Source: Oceanicaulis sp. HLUCCA04 (GTDB lineage: Bacteria > Pseudomonadota > Alphaproteobacteria > Caulobacterales > Maricaulaceae). Taken from it: a stretch of DNA of 64,000 bases. The position numbers and the translations under genes were made by a program. The stretch covers positions 62,001 to 126,000 of the forward strand of contig LJSH01000001.1 of assembly GCA_001314625.1 (NCBI GenBank), given 5' to 3'. This document shows positions 53,841 to 62,679 of the stretch, one piece after another. The notes beneath the pieces are model-generated. The model was given only the letters and a program-made list of their open reading frames with translations. It made no database searches and was not told the DNA's origin. Numbering within the stretch: position 1 is the stretch's first letter; each line of letters starts with the position of its first letter.

Positions 53841-55049
53841 ATGAGCGCCATTATGGACCTGTCAGCCGGGCCGGGGACAAGATCGGATCTATCCCGCAAG
53901 GCGCTCATCGCGCGGCTGTCGGATGTCTTGAGCTGCGATCCGGCGCGGCTGGTGCTGGCGCTCAACGCCGCTGCCGCGCAGCAAGCGCTGGCAGCAATGG
54001 ATATAGCGTTCGATGCCAGCCGTCTGGCAGAGGGCCTTGCGGCGCTGGAAAGCCCGTCAAAAGAAGGCGTTACGCTCTACCTGCTGGGCGCGGATACCAG
54101 CGATATTGTGGTAATAGATACCGCCGATCCGGCGCTGGCGGCCAAACTCACCCCGCATCTGAGCCTGCCATACCCTGTTTTCGGCCCCGAAATACTGCCG
54201 CGCCTCTCGCCTGCTGCAATTTTGTCGGCAAAAGCCGATTGGGATCAACGCGCTGCACTGATGTCGGTGTGTGCTGCGCGAATAGGCGAACTGACCGGCG
54301 CCCAGGTGGATAGCGAGGGGGATAAACTCACCCTCTCCAGCCCTGACCGGGCGGCGCTGACGCAGCGCCTCAATGCTCTGGGGTTGAAGCTGGACGAAAC
54401 GCAAGACGGCTTTGCCGCCTGGGTGTTGTCGCTTTCCGAGGCGAAGGCATTGGCTGCGTATCTGGGTGGGCTCAAGGCGCCGCGCACGGCCTCCATCCGG
54501 CGCACCACGAAAGAGACCGATATCGCGCTCTTCATCGATCTGGATGGCGAGGGCGGGCGGTTTGAAACCGGCGTTCACTTCTTTGATCACATGCTCGAAC
54601 AGGTCTCGCGCCATGGCGGCTTCCGTCTCGATGTGGTGTGCGAGGGCGATATCGAGGTCGATACCCACCACACGATCGAGGATGTCTGTCTGGCGCTGGG
54701 CGAAGGCTTGCGCGTCGCGCTGGGCGACAAGGCGGGCATTGCCCGTTTCGGCTTCTCCCTGCCCATGGATGAAACGCGCGCAGGCGTCTGGATCGATCTG
54801 TCGGGCCGTCCCTTCCTGCGCTTTGATGGCGAGATCCCCGGCGAGCGGGTGGGGGATTACCCGGTGGATATGTGCGCGCACGCTTTCCGCTCGATCTCCG
54901 AAACGCTCAAAGCGGCTATCCATGTCGAGGTCAGCGGGGATAACCCCCACCACATGATCGAGGCCTGCTACAAGGCGTTTGGCCGCGCGCTGCGTCAGGC
55001 CATCCGGATAGAAGGCGCCGCCATCCCCTCCACAAAAGGGGTATTGTGA
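53841..55049 (+). CDS. hisB: HisB (IGP dehydratase) with unexplained N-terminal domain
   Basis: A 402-residue protein. Residues about 216-402 are a complete imidazoleglycerol-phosphate dehydratase: ASIRRTTKETDIALFIDLDGEG, GVHFFDHMLEQVSRHGG, EVDTHHTIEDVCLALGEGL, and SGDNPHHMIEACYKAFGRALRQAI. Residues 1-213 are an extension unlike the HAD phosphatase of enteric HisB (no DxDGT). Parts of it (IVVIDTAD; SLPYPVFGPEI; DWDQRAALMSVCAARI; ALTQRLNALGLKL) have the order of the C-terminal region of HisC aminotransferase, but no Schiff-base lysine motif is found. The start at 53841 follows AAGGAGGGCTGTGAC and is one base after the hisD stop. Confidence 0.9.
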   Translation: MSAIMDLSAGPGTRSDLSRKALIARLSDVLSCDPARLVLALNAAAAQQALAAMDIAFDASRLAEGLAALESPSKEGVTLYLLGADTSDIVVIDTADPALAAKLTPHLSLPYPVFGPEILPRLSPAAILSAKADWDQRAALMSVCAARIGELTGAQVDSEGDKLTLSSPDRAALTQRLNALGLKLDETQDGFAAWVLSLSEAKALAAYLGGLKAPRTASIRRTTKETDIALFIDLDGEGGRFETGVHFFDHMLEQVSRHGGFRLDVVCEGDIEVDTHHTIEDVCLALGEGLRVALGDKAGIARFGFSLPMDETRAGVWIDLSGRPFLRFDGEIPGERVGDYPVDMCAHAFRSISETLKAAIHVEVSGDNPHHMIEACYKAFGRALRQAIRIEGAAIPSTKGVL

Positions 55050-55077
55050 TGGGGGGCGGACGAGGGTTGTGCGCGAT

Positions 55078-55180
55078 CTCCCCTGAAACCCCGGACGACC
55101 AGAGGGAGACCCGGGGCCTCTCTCCGCTTCTCCTGAAACAGGTCCCGGACAGCGCTGCGCGCTTCCGGGATTTCAGAGAG
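55078..55180. repeat. Imperfect palindromic element inside his operon
   Basis: CTCCCCTGAAACCCCGGAC at the left end matches the reverse complement of the right end, TTCCGGGATTTCAGAGAG, imperfectly, and the interior contains CAGGTCCCGGACAGCGCTGCGCGC. It is of the same general design as the 32.5-kb element and fills the 142-base hisB-hisH gap. Otherwise the operon is tightly packed, so this is a likely later insertion. Confidence 0.65.
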
Positions 55181-55191
55181 TTAATAGCTGC

Positions 55192-55800
55192 ATGACCCTC
55201 GCCCTGATCGATACCTCCACCGCGAATATTGCGAGCGTGCGCTATGCGCTGAACCGGCTGGGCATGGACCCTGTCCTCGCAGCGACACCGGGAGACGCGC
55301 AAAGCGCTACGAAACTTGTCCTGCCGGGCGTGGGCGCGGCGGGCCCCGCAATGCGGGCGCTGGAGCGCTCTGGCTGGGCCGATGCCCTGCGAAATGACAC
55401 ACGGCCGCTGCTGGGTGTGTGCCTGGGTATGCAGCTATTGTTCGGGGAAAGTGACGAGGATAGCGGCGCGGGCGGGCCGGTATCGTTGCTGGGACTTGTC
55501 CCCGGCCGGGTGGAGCGTCTGGACCCAGCGGGCGCGGGTCCGTGGCCGCACATGGGCTGGAATACCCTCGATTTCCTGCCCGGTTCAGACCCGTTGCTCG
55601 AAGGGATAGAGCCCGGCGCCCATGTCTATTTTGTCCATGGTTTTTACGTGCCCGAAGGCCCCGCCACCATCGCCACAACAACCTATGGACCGGGGATAAG
55701 CGCCATGATCCGCCATGGACATATTGCCGGCTGCCAGTTCCACCCGGAACGTTCCGGCGCGGTGGGTGCACGCATTTTGTCCAATTTTATCAAGGGCTAG
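55192..55800 (+). CDS. hisH: Imidazole glycerol phosphate synthase, glutaminase subunit
   Basis: A 202-residue class I glutamine amidotransferase. LPGVGAAGPAMRAL, GVCLGMQLLF (nucleophile Cys), YFVHGFYV and GCQFHPERSG (His-Glu) complete the triad. It supplies ammonia to HisF. Confidence 0.95.
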   Translation: MTLALIDTSTANIASVRYALNRLGMDPVLAATPGDAQSATKLVLPGVGAAGPAMRALERSGWADALRNDTRPLLGVCLGMQLLFGESDEDSGAGGPVSLLGLVPGRVERLDPAGAGPWPHMGWNTLDFLPGSDPLLEGIEPGAHVYFVHGFYVPEGPATIATTTYGPGISAMIRHGHIAGCQFHPERSGAVGARILSNFIKG

Positions 55801-55803
55801 GAA

Positions 55804-56526
55804 ATGATACTTTATCCAGCCATAGATGTCCTTGACGGTCGGGTCGTTCGGCTCGCAAAGGGGGATTTCTCTGCCGTCACCGATTATGGCGATGATCCGG
55901 TAGCCGTCGCCAGCGCCTATCGCGATGCCGGGGCAGACTGGCTGCATCTGGTCGATCTGTCCGGTGCGCGCGATGGCGCGAGACGCCAGCTATCCCTCGT
56001 GGAGAACGTCGCCGCGACCGGCATCAAGGTGCAGACCGGCGGCGGTGTACGCACGGGCGAAGATATTGAATCGCTGCTGGAATCGGGGGCGTCACGGGTC
56101 GTGATCGGATCACTCGCCATTACCGATCCGGCGCGCGTTTCGGCATGGCTTGTCCGCTATGGGGCGCAAGCCATCGCCGCCGCTTTTGATGTGCGCATGA
56201 AGGGGGATATCCCGGTGCCTGTGGTCAAGGGCTGGACGGAAGAAGCGGGGACAACACTGGGCGAATTGCTGCAAGCCTATCAGCGCCATGGCCTGCGCCA
56301 TGCGCTGGTCACCGACACGGGCCGCGACGGCATGCTGGAGGGCATAAATACCACGCTTTATCAAAGCCTTGTCGCCTCCCGGCCGGAGATCGCCTGGCAG
56401 GCGTCCGGCGGTGTCGCCACGCTGGACGATATCCGGCAGGCGAAAGCCCTCAAAATGGGCGGAGTAATCATCGGCAGGGCGCTGTTTGAAGGCCGCTTCA
56501 CGCTGACCGAGGCATTGGCATGCTAG
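55804..56526 (+). CDS. hisA: ProFAR isomerase
   Basis: A 240-residue beta/alpha barrel. [35 protein letters not shown] gives the first catalytic aspartate, [27 protein letters not shown] the first phosphate site, and [14 protein letters not shown] with [11 protein letters not shown] the second half. Fourth-step isomerase of the pathway. It overlaps hisF by 7 bases. Confidence 0.96.
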   Translation: MILYPAIDVLDGRVVRLAKGDFSAVTDYGDDPVAVASAYRDAGADWLHLVDLSGARDGARRQLSLVENVAATGIKVQTGGGVRTGEDIESLLESGASRVVIGSLAITDPARVSAWLVRYGAQAIAAAFDVRMKGDIPVPVVKGWTEEAGTTLGELLQAYQRHGLRHALVTDTGRDGMLEGINTTLYQSLVASRPEIAWQASGGVATLDDIRQAKALKMGGVIIGRALFEGRFTLTEALAC

Positions 56527-57287
56527 CCCGGCGCATCATTCCCTGTCTGGATGTACGCGATGGCAAAGTGGTCAAGGGCGTGCGCTTCAAGGACCACGAG
56601 ATCGTCGGCGATATCGTCGACCTTGCAAGGCTTTACGCGCAGCAGGGCGCCGATGAGCTGGTCTTCTACGACATCTCCGCCAGCCCGGAGGGCCGCGAGG
56701 TGGAGCCCGCCTGGGTGGGCCGCGTGGCGCAAGTGATCGACATACCGTTCTGCGTGGCCGGCGGCATACGCTCGGTGACGGCGGCGCGTGCGCGCCTGCA
56801 TGCGGGGGCAGACAAGATATCCATCAACACGCCCGCGCTTGAAAACCCCAGCCTGATCAATGATCTGGCCGATGAATTTGGCTCCCAGTGTGTGGTTGTC
56901 GGCATGGATAGCCGAAAAATTGGGGGGATATGGCGCTTGCATCAATATACTGGCGACCCGGACCGTACCCTGACCAGCGAGCGTGATACGCTGTCATGGA
57001 TAAAGGAAGTCGTGGACCGGGGCGCAGGCGAGATTGTCCTTAATTGCATGGACCAGGACGGTGTACGCCAAGGCTATGATATTGAACAGTTAATTGTCGC
57101 CAGAGAAGTCTGCCCGGTGCCCCTGATATCCTCCGGCGGAGCGGGCGCGATGGACCATTTCGAGGACGTGTTCAAAAAGGCCAATGTTGACGGGGCGTTA
57201 GCGGCAAGTGTGTTCCACAAGGGCGTGATTTCCATCCCCGATCTGAAGACTTATCTCGCACAATCCGGCATCGAGGTGCGCCCATGA
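56520..57287 (+). CDS. hisF: Imidazole glycerol phosphate synthase, cyclase subunit
   Basis: A 255-residue barrel paralogous to His[82 protein letters not shown] and [15 protein letters not shown] are diagnostic. Works as a heterodimer with HisH. Overlaps hisIE by ATGA. Confidence 0.96.
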   Translation: MLARRIIPCLDVRDGKVVKGVRFKDHEIVGDIVDLARLYAQQGADELVFYDISASPEGREVEPAWVGRVAQVIDIPFCVAGGIRSVTAARARLHAGADKISINTPALENPSLINDLADEFGSQCVVVGMDSRKIGGIWRLHQYTGDPDRTLTSERDTLSWIKEVVDRGAGEIVLNCMDQDGVRQGYDIEQLIVAREVCPVPLISSGGAGAMDHFEDVFKKANVDGALAASVFHKGVISIPDLKTYLAQSGIEVRP

Positions 57288-57913
57288 GCGACGATCTCTC
57301 CGCGCTTTCCGCAGCGCAAGTCGACTTTGAAAAAGGCGATGGCCTGGTTCCTGCCATCGTCCAGCACAGTCTGACCGGCGAAGTGCTGATGCTCGGCTAT
57401 ATGAATGCTGAAGCGCTGCAGGTGACGCAAGCCAAGGGCCTTGTAACCTTCTGGAGCCGTTCAAAGAACCGTCTCTGGACCAAGGGTGAAACCTCCGGTG
57501 ATGTGCTGCGCCTTGTCAGTCTCGCCGCCGATTGCGACCGCGATGCGATATTGGTGCAGGCTCTGCCCGAGGGACCGACCTGCCATCTGGGCACGCGCTC
57601 GTGCTTTGGTGAGTATCCCGGCCCGGCGCTGGCTTTCTTGGGCGAACTGTCCGCAATCGTGGACAAGCGGGCAGGGGCCGATCCCGAAGACAGCTACACT
57701 GCGCGGCTATTAGCCAATGGAATCAACAAGGTAGCGCAAAAAGTGGGCGAAGAGGGCGTGGAAACGGCGCTCGCGGGCGTTTCAGAGGATAATTCGGCCC
57801 TCACCGGTGAGGCGGCGGACCTCGTCTTCCACCTCATTGTCCTCTTGAAAGCGCGCGGCCTGTCCCTCACGGATGTCACCGAAGAATTGAAGCGCCGCCA
57901 CGCCAGGGCGTGA
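57284..57913 (+). CDS. hisI: HisIE: phosphoribosyl-AMP cyclohydrolase / phosphoribosyl-ATP pyrophosphatase
   Basis: A 209-residue bifunctional enzyme. The HisI domain has [72 protein letters not shown] with the zinc cysteines; the HisE domain has [30 protein letters not shown] and [23 protein letters not shown]. It catalyses steps two and three. Most alphaproteobacteria keep hisI and hisE separate, so the fusion is notable. Last gene of the operon; it ends 26 bases from the convergent peptidase gene. Confidence 0.96.
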   Translation: MSDDLSALSAAQVDFEKGDGLVPAIVQHSLTGEVLMLGYMNAEALQVTQAKGLVTFWSRSKNRLWTKGETSGDVLRLVSLAADCDRDAILVQALPEGPTCHLGTRSCFGEYPGPALAFLGELSAIVDKRAGADPEDSYTARLLANGINKVAQKVGEEGVETALAGVSEDNSALTGEAADLVFHLIVLLKARGLSLTDVTEELKRRHARA

Positions 57914-57939
57914 CAGCGCTTGGCTTTTGTGACCCGGCC

Positions 57940-60528
57940 TTACTGCGCGCTCCGGTAGGGATTGCGGAAATCATCCCCGAAGAAGACCGCGTTTGTCAGC
58001 ACCCGCGCAGAGCCGCGGAAATAGGCCCGGAAGTAGGGATTGTCGGCAAACAGGATCACCGCGCCGCTCCCGCGCCGCTCGGCATGAACAGCTCCAAGCC
58101 CTTGAATAGCTTGGATATTCGCCTCGGACGCATAGCCTGACAGCAAGCCATTTTCCGCGTAACGTATTGGAAGTGCAAAGGGATTGTCGCCCGGAGCAAA
58201 GCCGCTTGCGCTTTCGCGGTGAACCGGAAGACGGTTGGAGGCAAGGCCGAAGAGGAGGGGGTGGGAGAGATCCACATCTGTCGCGAAGATAGCCCCCGAA
58301 ACACCCTCGACCGTGTCCCATCGAGAAATCGTCTCATAGGCCAGGGCATCGGGGCCAGCGCTATCCCCCTCGCGCTCGGCGTAGCGGGCCGAGGCGAGCT
58401 CGTTGCGGATCGCCAAGTTGGCGCCCCCCTGGATGCCGATCAGCACCCCGCCTGCGCGCGTCCATTCGCCCAGCCTTTCAGCATCGGATTCGCCAAAGCC
58501 CGCATAGCCGCCATTGGGCAGGATGATATGGGTGTAGCGTGACAGATTGGCGCCGGAGAACTCGCTGATATCAATCATGGAAACCGGCATTTCCAGTTCA
58601 TGATCGAACAGGTGCCAAAGCTCGCCTGCGGCGTTCACATCCTGACCGCGTCCCGTCAGCAGCAGGATTTCCGGCCGGCGCACCGTGTTCACACCGAACC
58701 CGCCCAGATACGACCCTTCGCCGCTGGTGCCGGTGATGGCGGCATGAACCGTCACACCGTCCCCGGCTGCCCTCTGGACAAGGGCGTGGACAGTTTGCGG
58801 GTCGACGCCCTGCTGGCGCACCTGAATCACCACTGAACCGGGCGGGACAGTCACCTCGCCATCCGCCGTTGTGACAGTGATAGAATCCGGAACCATCCGC
58901 GCGCGGATGCCCGCTTCGAGGAAGCGGTATACGGCTCTCGGCGCGTAAAAGTTAGTCCAGTCAATGACATAGGCGTAGCCGGTAGTGGGCGGGGCAGGGA
59001 CCGCCCGGTCAGGCGCGCCGGCCCGCTCGCCAGCAAGATCCGGCGCGAAGAAACCGGGTCTAACGGGAGCAAAATCAAGGCCATAGGCCAGCGGCTGGGT
59101 CCAGCCGGAGACATCGTAAAACTCGGTCATGCCCTCCACGATGCGGGTCTCGAACAGGGCTTCGACAACGCGGAACTCACGCTGGCGGGCATTGACTACG
59201 TAGCTGTTTGCCGGGTCGAAATCTGTATTGTCCAGTCTTACGCGGCGCGAAAGCCGGTGAACCTCGATGCCATGAACATCCAGCATCTCAAGGAAATCAT
59301 TCAGCCTTCCGCTATCGGGCGAGCTGAACACATAGGCGAGGTTGGTTGCCGCACCGGCAAGCCGCGCGCCTTCGCGGTAGAAATCGCGCTGGAAGGACAG
59401 AAGTTGTTCACGGTTGGCAAGACCGGCGCGGATCAGTGCCAGACCGACGCGAGCCTGCTGGCCGATCTTGTCGTCGTAACGCAATGTTCCAAAATCGGTT
59501 TCCTGAATGATGCCGCGCACGGAGCTTTGCTCGAACAGATAGGGCACCGAGCCGACAAGGCCGGGATAACTCGAGCCGTAGCCGAGGTAGAAATCGTCGA
59601 AGAATTCCTCGCTTACATAGAGCGCGCCCTCGCCGTCGAGTTGCTCGTTCAGAAAGCTGTTCATGCGCAGATTAAGTTGCAGCCCGTCCTGTGACAGAAT
59701 CGGGTGCAGTCCGGCCGGTGGTCCGGGAGAAAAGAAATAGGTGGAATTGGTACCCATCTCGTGAAAGTCAGCCGCTATATTGGGCATCCATTCACGCGTC
59801 GCGCGCACCAGGGCCGCCGCCTCGGGCTGGGTAACGGGCAGCCACTGGCGGTTGATGTCGAACCAGTAATGGTTGGTCCGGCCCCATGGCCATTCATTGT
59901 AATGTTCCCGGTGCTGCGGGTCGGCGACCGGCACCCGCGCGCGGTGCATGTTCGTCCAGCTAGCAAAGCGGTCCGCGCCGTCAGGGTTGATTGGCCCGAT
60001 CAGGTGGATGACCGAACGGTCAAGCAAATCAGCGACTTCCGACCCCTGGCCGGCGGCCAGAAAATAGAGAAGCGGCATGATGGCATCGTAGCCGGAGGGC
60101 TCTGATCCATGCACGCCATGCGTGAACTGGATGATCACCGGATGGTCTTGCGGGATGGCATCGTTGTTGCTGGCCTGCGAAATTTCGTGCTGGGCATCGC
60201 GGATTTCCCCCAGCCGGGCGTGATTTTCCGGCGAGGTGATCGTTACCCGCATGATCTGACGGCCAAAATGGGAGCGCCCTACGGAATCGACGCTGACCCT
60301 GTCCGACGCTGCAGCGACAGCGCGCATATAGTCGGCGATCATGGCAGGCGTGTAGATGATGCTGCCGACGGCAAACCCCGTCACATCTTCAGGCAAGGGG
60401 ATTGCAGGATCGTACTCGACATCCTGGCCGATCAGATCAACTAAGGGGGCAGGCTCATAGGCCTCCGCCGGGAAGACCCAGAGACAGGCGGCCAGCACAA
60501 CGACCACCACGAACCGGCAAAGCACCAT
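57940..60528 (-). CDS. Secreted M14 family zinc carboxypeptidase
   Basis: An 862-residue protein beginning MVLCRFVVVVVLAACLWVFPAEAYEP, a signal peptide. The M14 domain (about 45-340) shows FTHGVHGSEPSGYDAI (H-x-x-E zinc ligands), PNIAADFHEMGTNSTYFF (third zinc histidine) and GIIQETDFG (catalytic Glu). The C-terminal part (LLTGRGQDVNAAGELWHLFDHELEMPVSMID, IILPNGGYAGF) resembles a glutaminase-like Rossmann domain seen in large bacterial M14 proteins. The ORF-track start at 60759 lies over the divergent TonB gene and is rejected. It probably trims peptides outside the cytoplasm. Confidence 0.86.
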   Translation of the reverse strand: MVLCRFVVVVVLAACLWVFPAEAYEPAPLVDLIGQDVEYDPAIPLPEDVTGFAVGSIIYTPAMIADYMRAVAAASDRVSVDSVGRSHFGRQIMRVTITSPENHARLGEIRDAQHEISQASNNDAIPQDHPVIIQFTHGVHGSEPSGYDAIMPLLYFLAAGQGSEVADLLDRSVIHLIGPINPDGADRFASWTNMHRARVPVADPQHREHYNEWPWGRTNHYWFDINRQWLPVTQPEAAALVRATREWMPNIAADFHEMGTNSTYFFSPGPPAGLHPILSQDGLQLNLRMNSFLNEQLDGEGALYVSEEFFDDFYLGYGSSYPGLVGSVPYLFEQSSVRGIIQETDFGTLRYDDKIGQQARVGLALIRAGLANREQLLSFQRDFYREGARLAGAATNLAYVFSSPDSGRLNDFLEMLDVHGIEVHRLSRRVRLDNTDFDPANSYVVNARQREFRVVEALFETRIVEGMTEFYDVSGWTQPLAYGLDFAPVRPGFFAPDLAGERAGAPDRAVPAPPTTGYAYVIDWTNFYAPRAVYRFLEAGIRARMVPDSITVTTADGEVTVPPGSVVIQVRQQGVDPQTVHALVQRAAGDGVTVHAAITGTSGEGSYLGGFGVNTVRRPEILLLTGRGQDVNAAGELWHLFDHELEMPVSMIDISEFSGANLSRYTHIILPNGGYAGFGESDAERLGEWTRAGGVLIGIQGGANLAIRNELASARYAEREGDSAGPDALAYETISRWDTVEGVSGAIFATDVDLSHPLLFGLASNRLPVHRESASGFAPGDNPFALPIRYAENGLLSGYASEANIQAIQGLGAVHAERRGSGAVILFADNPYFRAYFRGSARVLTNAVFFGDDFRNPYRSAQ

Positions 60529-60586
60529 GATTTCAACCCCCGCAAAAGACAGCGTAAACCTAGGCAAGCAAGCGTTTGCGTCAAGC

Positions 60587-62614
60587 GTGACGCGCGTCTG
60601 CGCACTGGCTCTGCTGGGGGGTGCCTGCCTTGCGGCGCCATTGCATGCCCGCCAGGCCGAACCCGACGGCGGCGAGGTGATCGTCGTCAGCGCGACGCGT
60701 AGCGCACAGGAGCGCGGAGCCGCCGCTGTGCCGGTGGCGGTGATCGACAGCGATGCCATCCGGTCTGCCGGCGCGCAGCACGTGGCCGAGCTTCTGAACC
60801 GCGCGCCGGGCGTTCATATTCATCGCGGCAACGGGGTGGAGCATCTCACGTCGATCCGCTCGCCAGTCTTGAGCGCGGGCGCGGGCGCCGGCTCGTTCCT
60901 GTATCTGGAGGACGGCATATCGCTGCGCGCTCCGGCGTTTGCCAATATTAACGGCCTGTTTGAGGCGGTCGATGAGCTGGCCTCTCGTGTCGAGATCATT
61001 CGCGGGCCGGGCGGCGCGGTCTATGGCTCCAACGCCCTGCACGGGCTGGTGAATATCATCACGCCAGACCCGGCAGATGCGGACAGTCGCGCTGAGCTGG
61101 AAATTGGCAGTTTCGGGCGCGCGCGGCTTACGGCCATGGCCAGCGGCGCAACGCGGGCAGGGGACGGCTACATCGGTATCTCGGTGCGCTCCGAGGACGG
61201 TTGGCGCGAGGATGCCGCCCTGCTGCGGGCCGGGCTTCAGGCGCGGCTGGACTGGGGTGCTGGCGCGACCCGCTGGAGCCTGCGTGCCAGCGCAATTCAC
61301 CTGGAGCAGGAAACCGCGACCTTCGTGGACGGGTTCGAGGCTTATCGTGATGAGGCGGCCTCGCGCCGCAACGCCAACCCGGAAGCATTCCGCGATGCAC
61401 GGGCCGTCCGGGTCAGCCTGCACGCCGATCACGTTGTGTCAGAAGACTGGACGTTGGCCGGCGCGGTGTACGCGCGCAGCAATGATATGGACTTCCGCCT
61501 GCATTTTCTGCCCTCCACAGCGCTTGAGGAAACCGGCCATGACAGTATCGGTTTCCAGTCTGCCCTGACGCGCCAGACGGTTTCAGGGAGTGTCACGGCG
61601 GGTATCGATGGCGAGTGGACGCGCGGCTATCTGGTCGAGGACCAGACGCTGGCAAGCTTTGGCGCGTTTCCGCAAGGCATCCACTATGATTACGACGTTG
61701 AGGCGCTGACCGGCGCGCTCTTTGTGCAGGGCCGGCAAAGCCTGACCGGGGCGCTGGAGCTGGAGGGCGGGGCGCGTCTGGAAACCACGCGCTTTGACTA
61801 CACCAACAATACCGCCGACGGCGCGGTGGGGCGCTTCTTGCGCCTGCCCGGCCGCTCTGACCGTTTCACCACCTTTGCGCCCCATGCCGGGCTGGTCTGG
61901 CAGGCAGCCGATGGCGTCAGCGCCTTTGCCCGCATCGCGCGCGGGGTGCGTGCGCCGCAAACCGATGAGCTTTACCGCCTCCAGCCCGGTCAGGAGATTG
62001 ACGGTATCGAGCCGGAAGTCCTCGACAGCCTCGAGGCGGGCGTGCGTCTGTCGCGGTCTGACGGCCTTTCGCTGGAGCTGACCGGCTTCACCATGCTCAA
62101 GCGCAACGTGTTCTTCCGCGATGCCGACGGCATCAACGTCACCGACGGGCGCACCACACATGAGGGCATCGAAATAGAGGGCGCCTGGCCTGTCACGGAC
62201 ACGCTCACGCTCTCCGGCGCGCTGACCTGGGCCATCCACAATTACGATTTCGACAGGCCTGTCTCGCAGGCATCAGAAGTCATCTTGCGCGGCAATCGCG
62301 TCGATACGGCGCCGGAATGGCTGTGGAATCTGCGGGCCAGCTGGCAGCCGGTGGACGCCGTGCGCGCCGAAGCCGAATGGCTCTATGTGGGCGAGTACTT
62401 CGCCGATGCCGCCAACTCGGCGCGCTATGACGGGCACGACATTCTCAATCTGCGCGCCTCGCTGCGGGTCCGCGACGGTGTTGATCTTTTCGCCTCTGTC
62501 CGCAACGCGGCGGATGTCGGCTACGCAGAGCGGGCCGATTTTGCCTTTGGCGGTTACCGCTATTTCCCCGGAGAGCCGCGTAGCGTGTCGGTAGGCGTGC
62601 GCCTTGGGGGATAG
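60587..62614 (+). CDS. TonB-dependent receptor
   Basis: About 675 residues from GTG 60587, which begins directly with the signal peptide VTRVCALALLGGACLAAPLHA. The ORF-track ATG at 60527 would overlap the start codon of the divergent M14 gene and leave no promoter space, so it is less likely. Plug motifs EVIVVSATRSAQERGAAAVPVAVIDSDAI and VEIIRGPGGAVYGSNALHGLVNIITP are clear, and the barrel ends FPGEPRSVSVGVRLGG. The divergent secreted peptidase suggests peptide or peptide-metal uptake; the substrate is unproven. Confidence 0.91.
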   Translation: MTRVCALALLGGACLAAPLHARQAEPDGGEVIVVSATRSAQERGAAAVPVAVIDSDAIRSAGAQHVAELLNRAPGVHIHRGNGVEHLTSIRSPVLSAGAGAGSFLYLEDGISLRAPAFANINGLFEAVDELASRVEIIRGPGGAVYGSNALHGLVNIITPDPADADSRAELEIGSFGRARLTAMASGATRAGDGYIGISVRSEDGWREDAALLRAGLQARLDWGAGATRWSLRASAIHLEQETATFVDGFEAYRDEAASRRNANPEAFRDARAVRVSLHADHVVSEDWTLAGAVYARSNDMDFRLHFLPSTALEETGHDSIGFQSALTRQTVSGSVTAGIDGEWTRGYLVEDQTLASFGAFPQGIHYDYDVEALTGALFVQGRQSLTGALELEGGARLETTRFDYTNNTADGAVGRFLRLPGRSDRFTTFAPHAGLVWQAADGVSAFARIARGVRAPQTDELYRLQPGQEIDGIEPEVLDSLEAGVRLSRSDGLSLELTGFTMLKRNVFFRDADGINVTDGRTTHEGIEIEGAWPVTDTLTLSGALTWAIHNYDFDRPVSQASEVILRGNRVDTAPEWLWNLRASWQPVDAVRAEAEWLYVGEYFADAANSARYDGHDILNLRASLRVRDGVDLFASVRNAADVGYAERADFAFGGYRYFPGEPRSVSVGVRLGG

Positions 62615-62679
62615 CGCCGCACTGCTGGCGTGCTAGCTTTGGCCGCAACGCGCAGGTTCAGGCCCTTGGGGGAGATATC

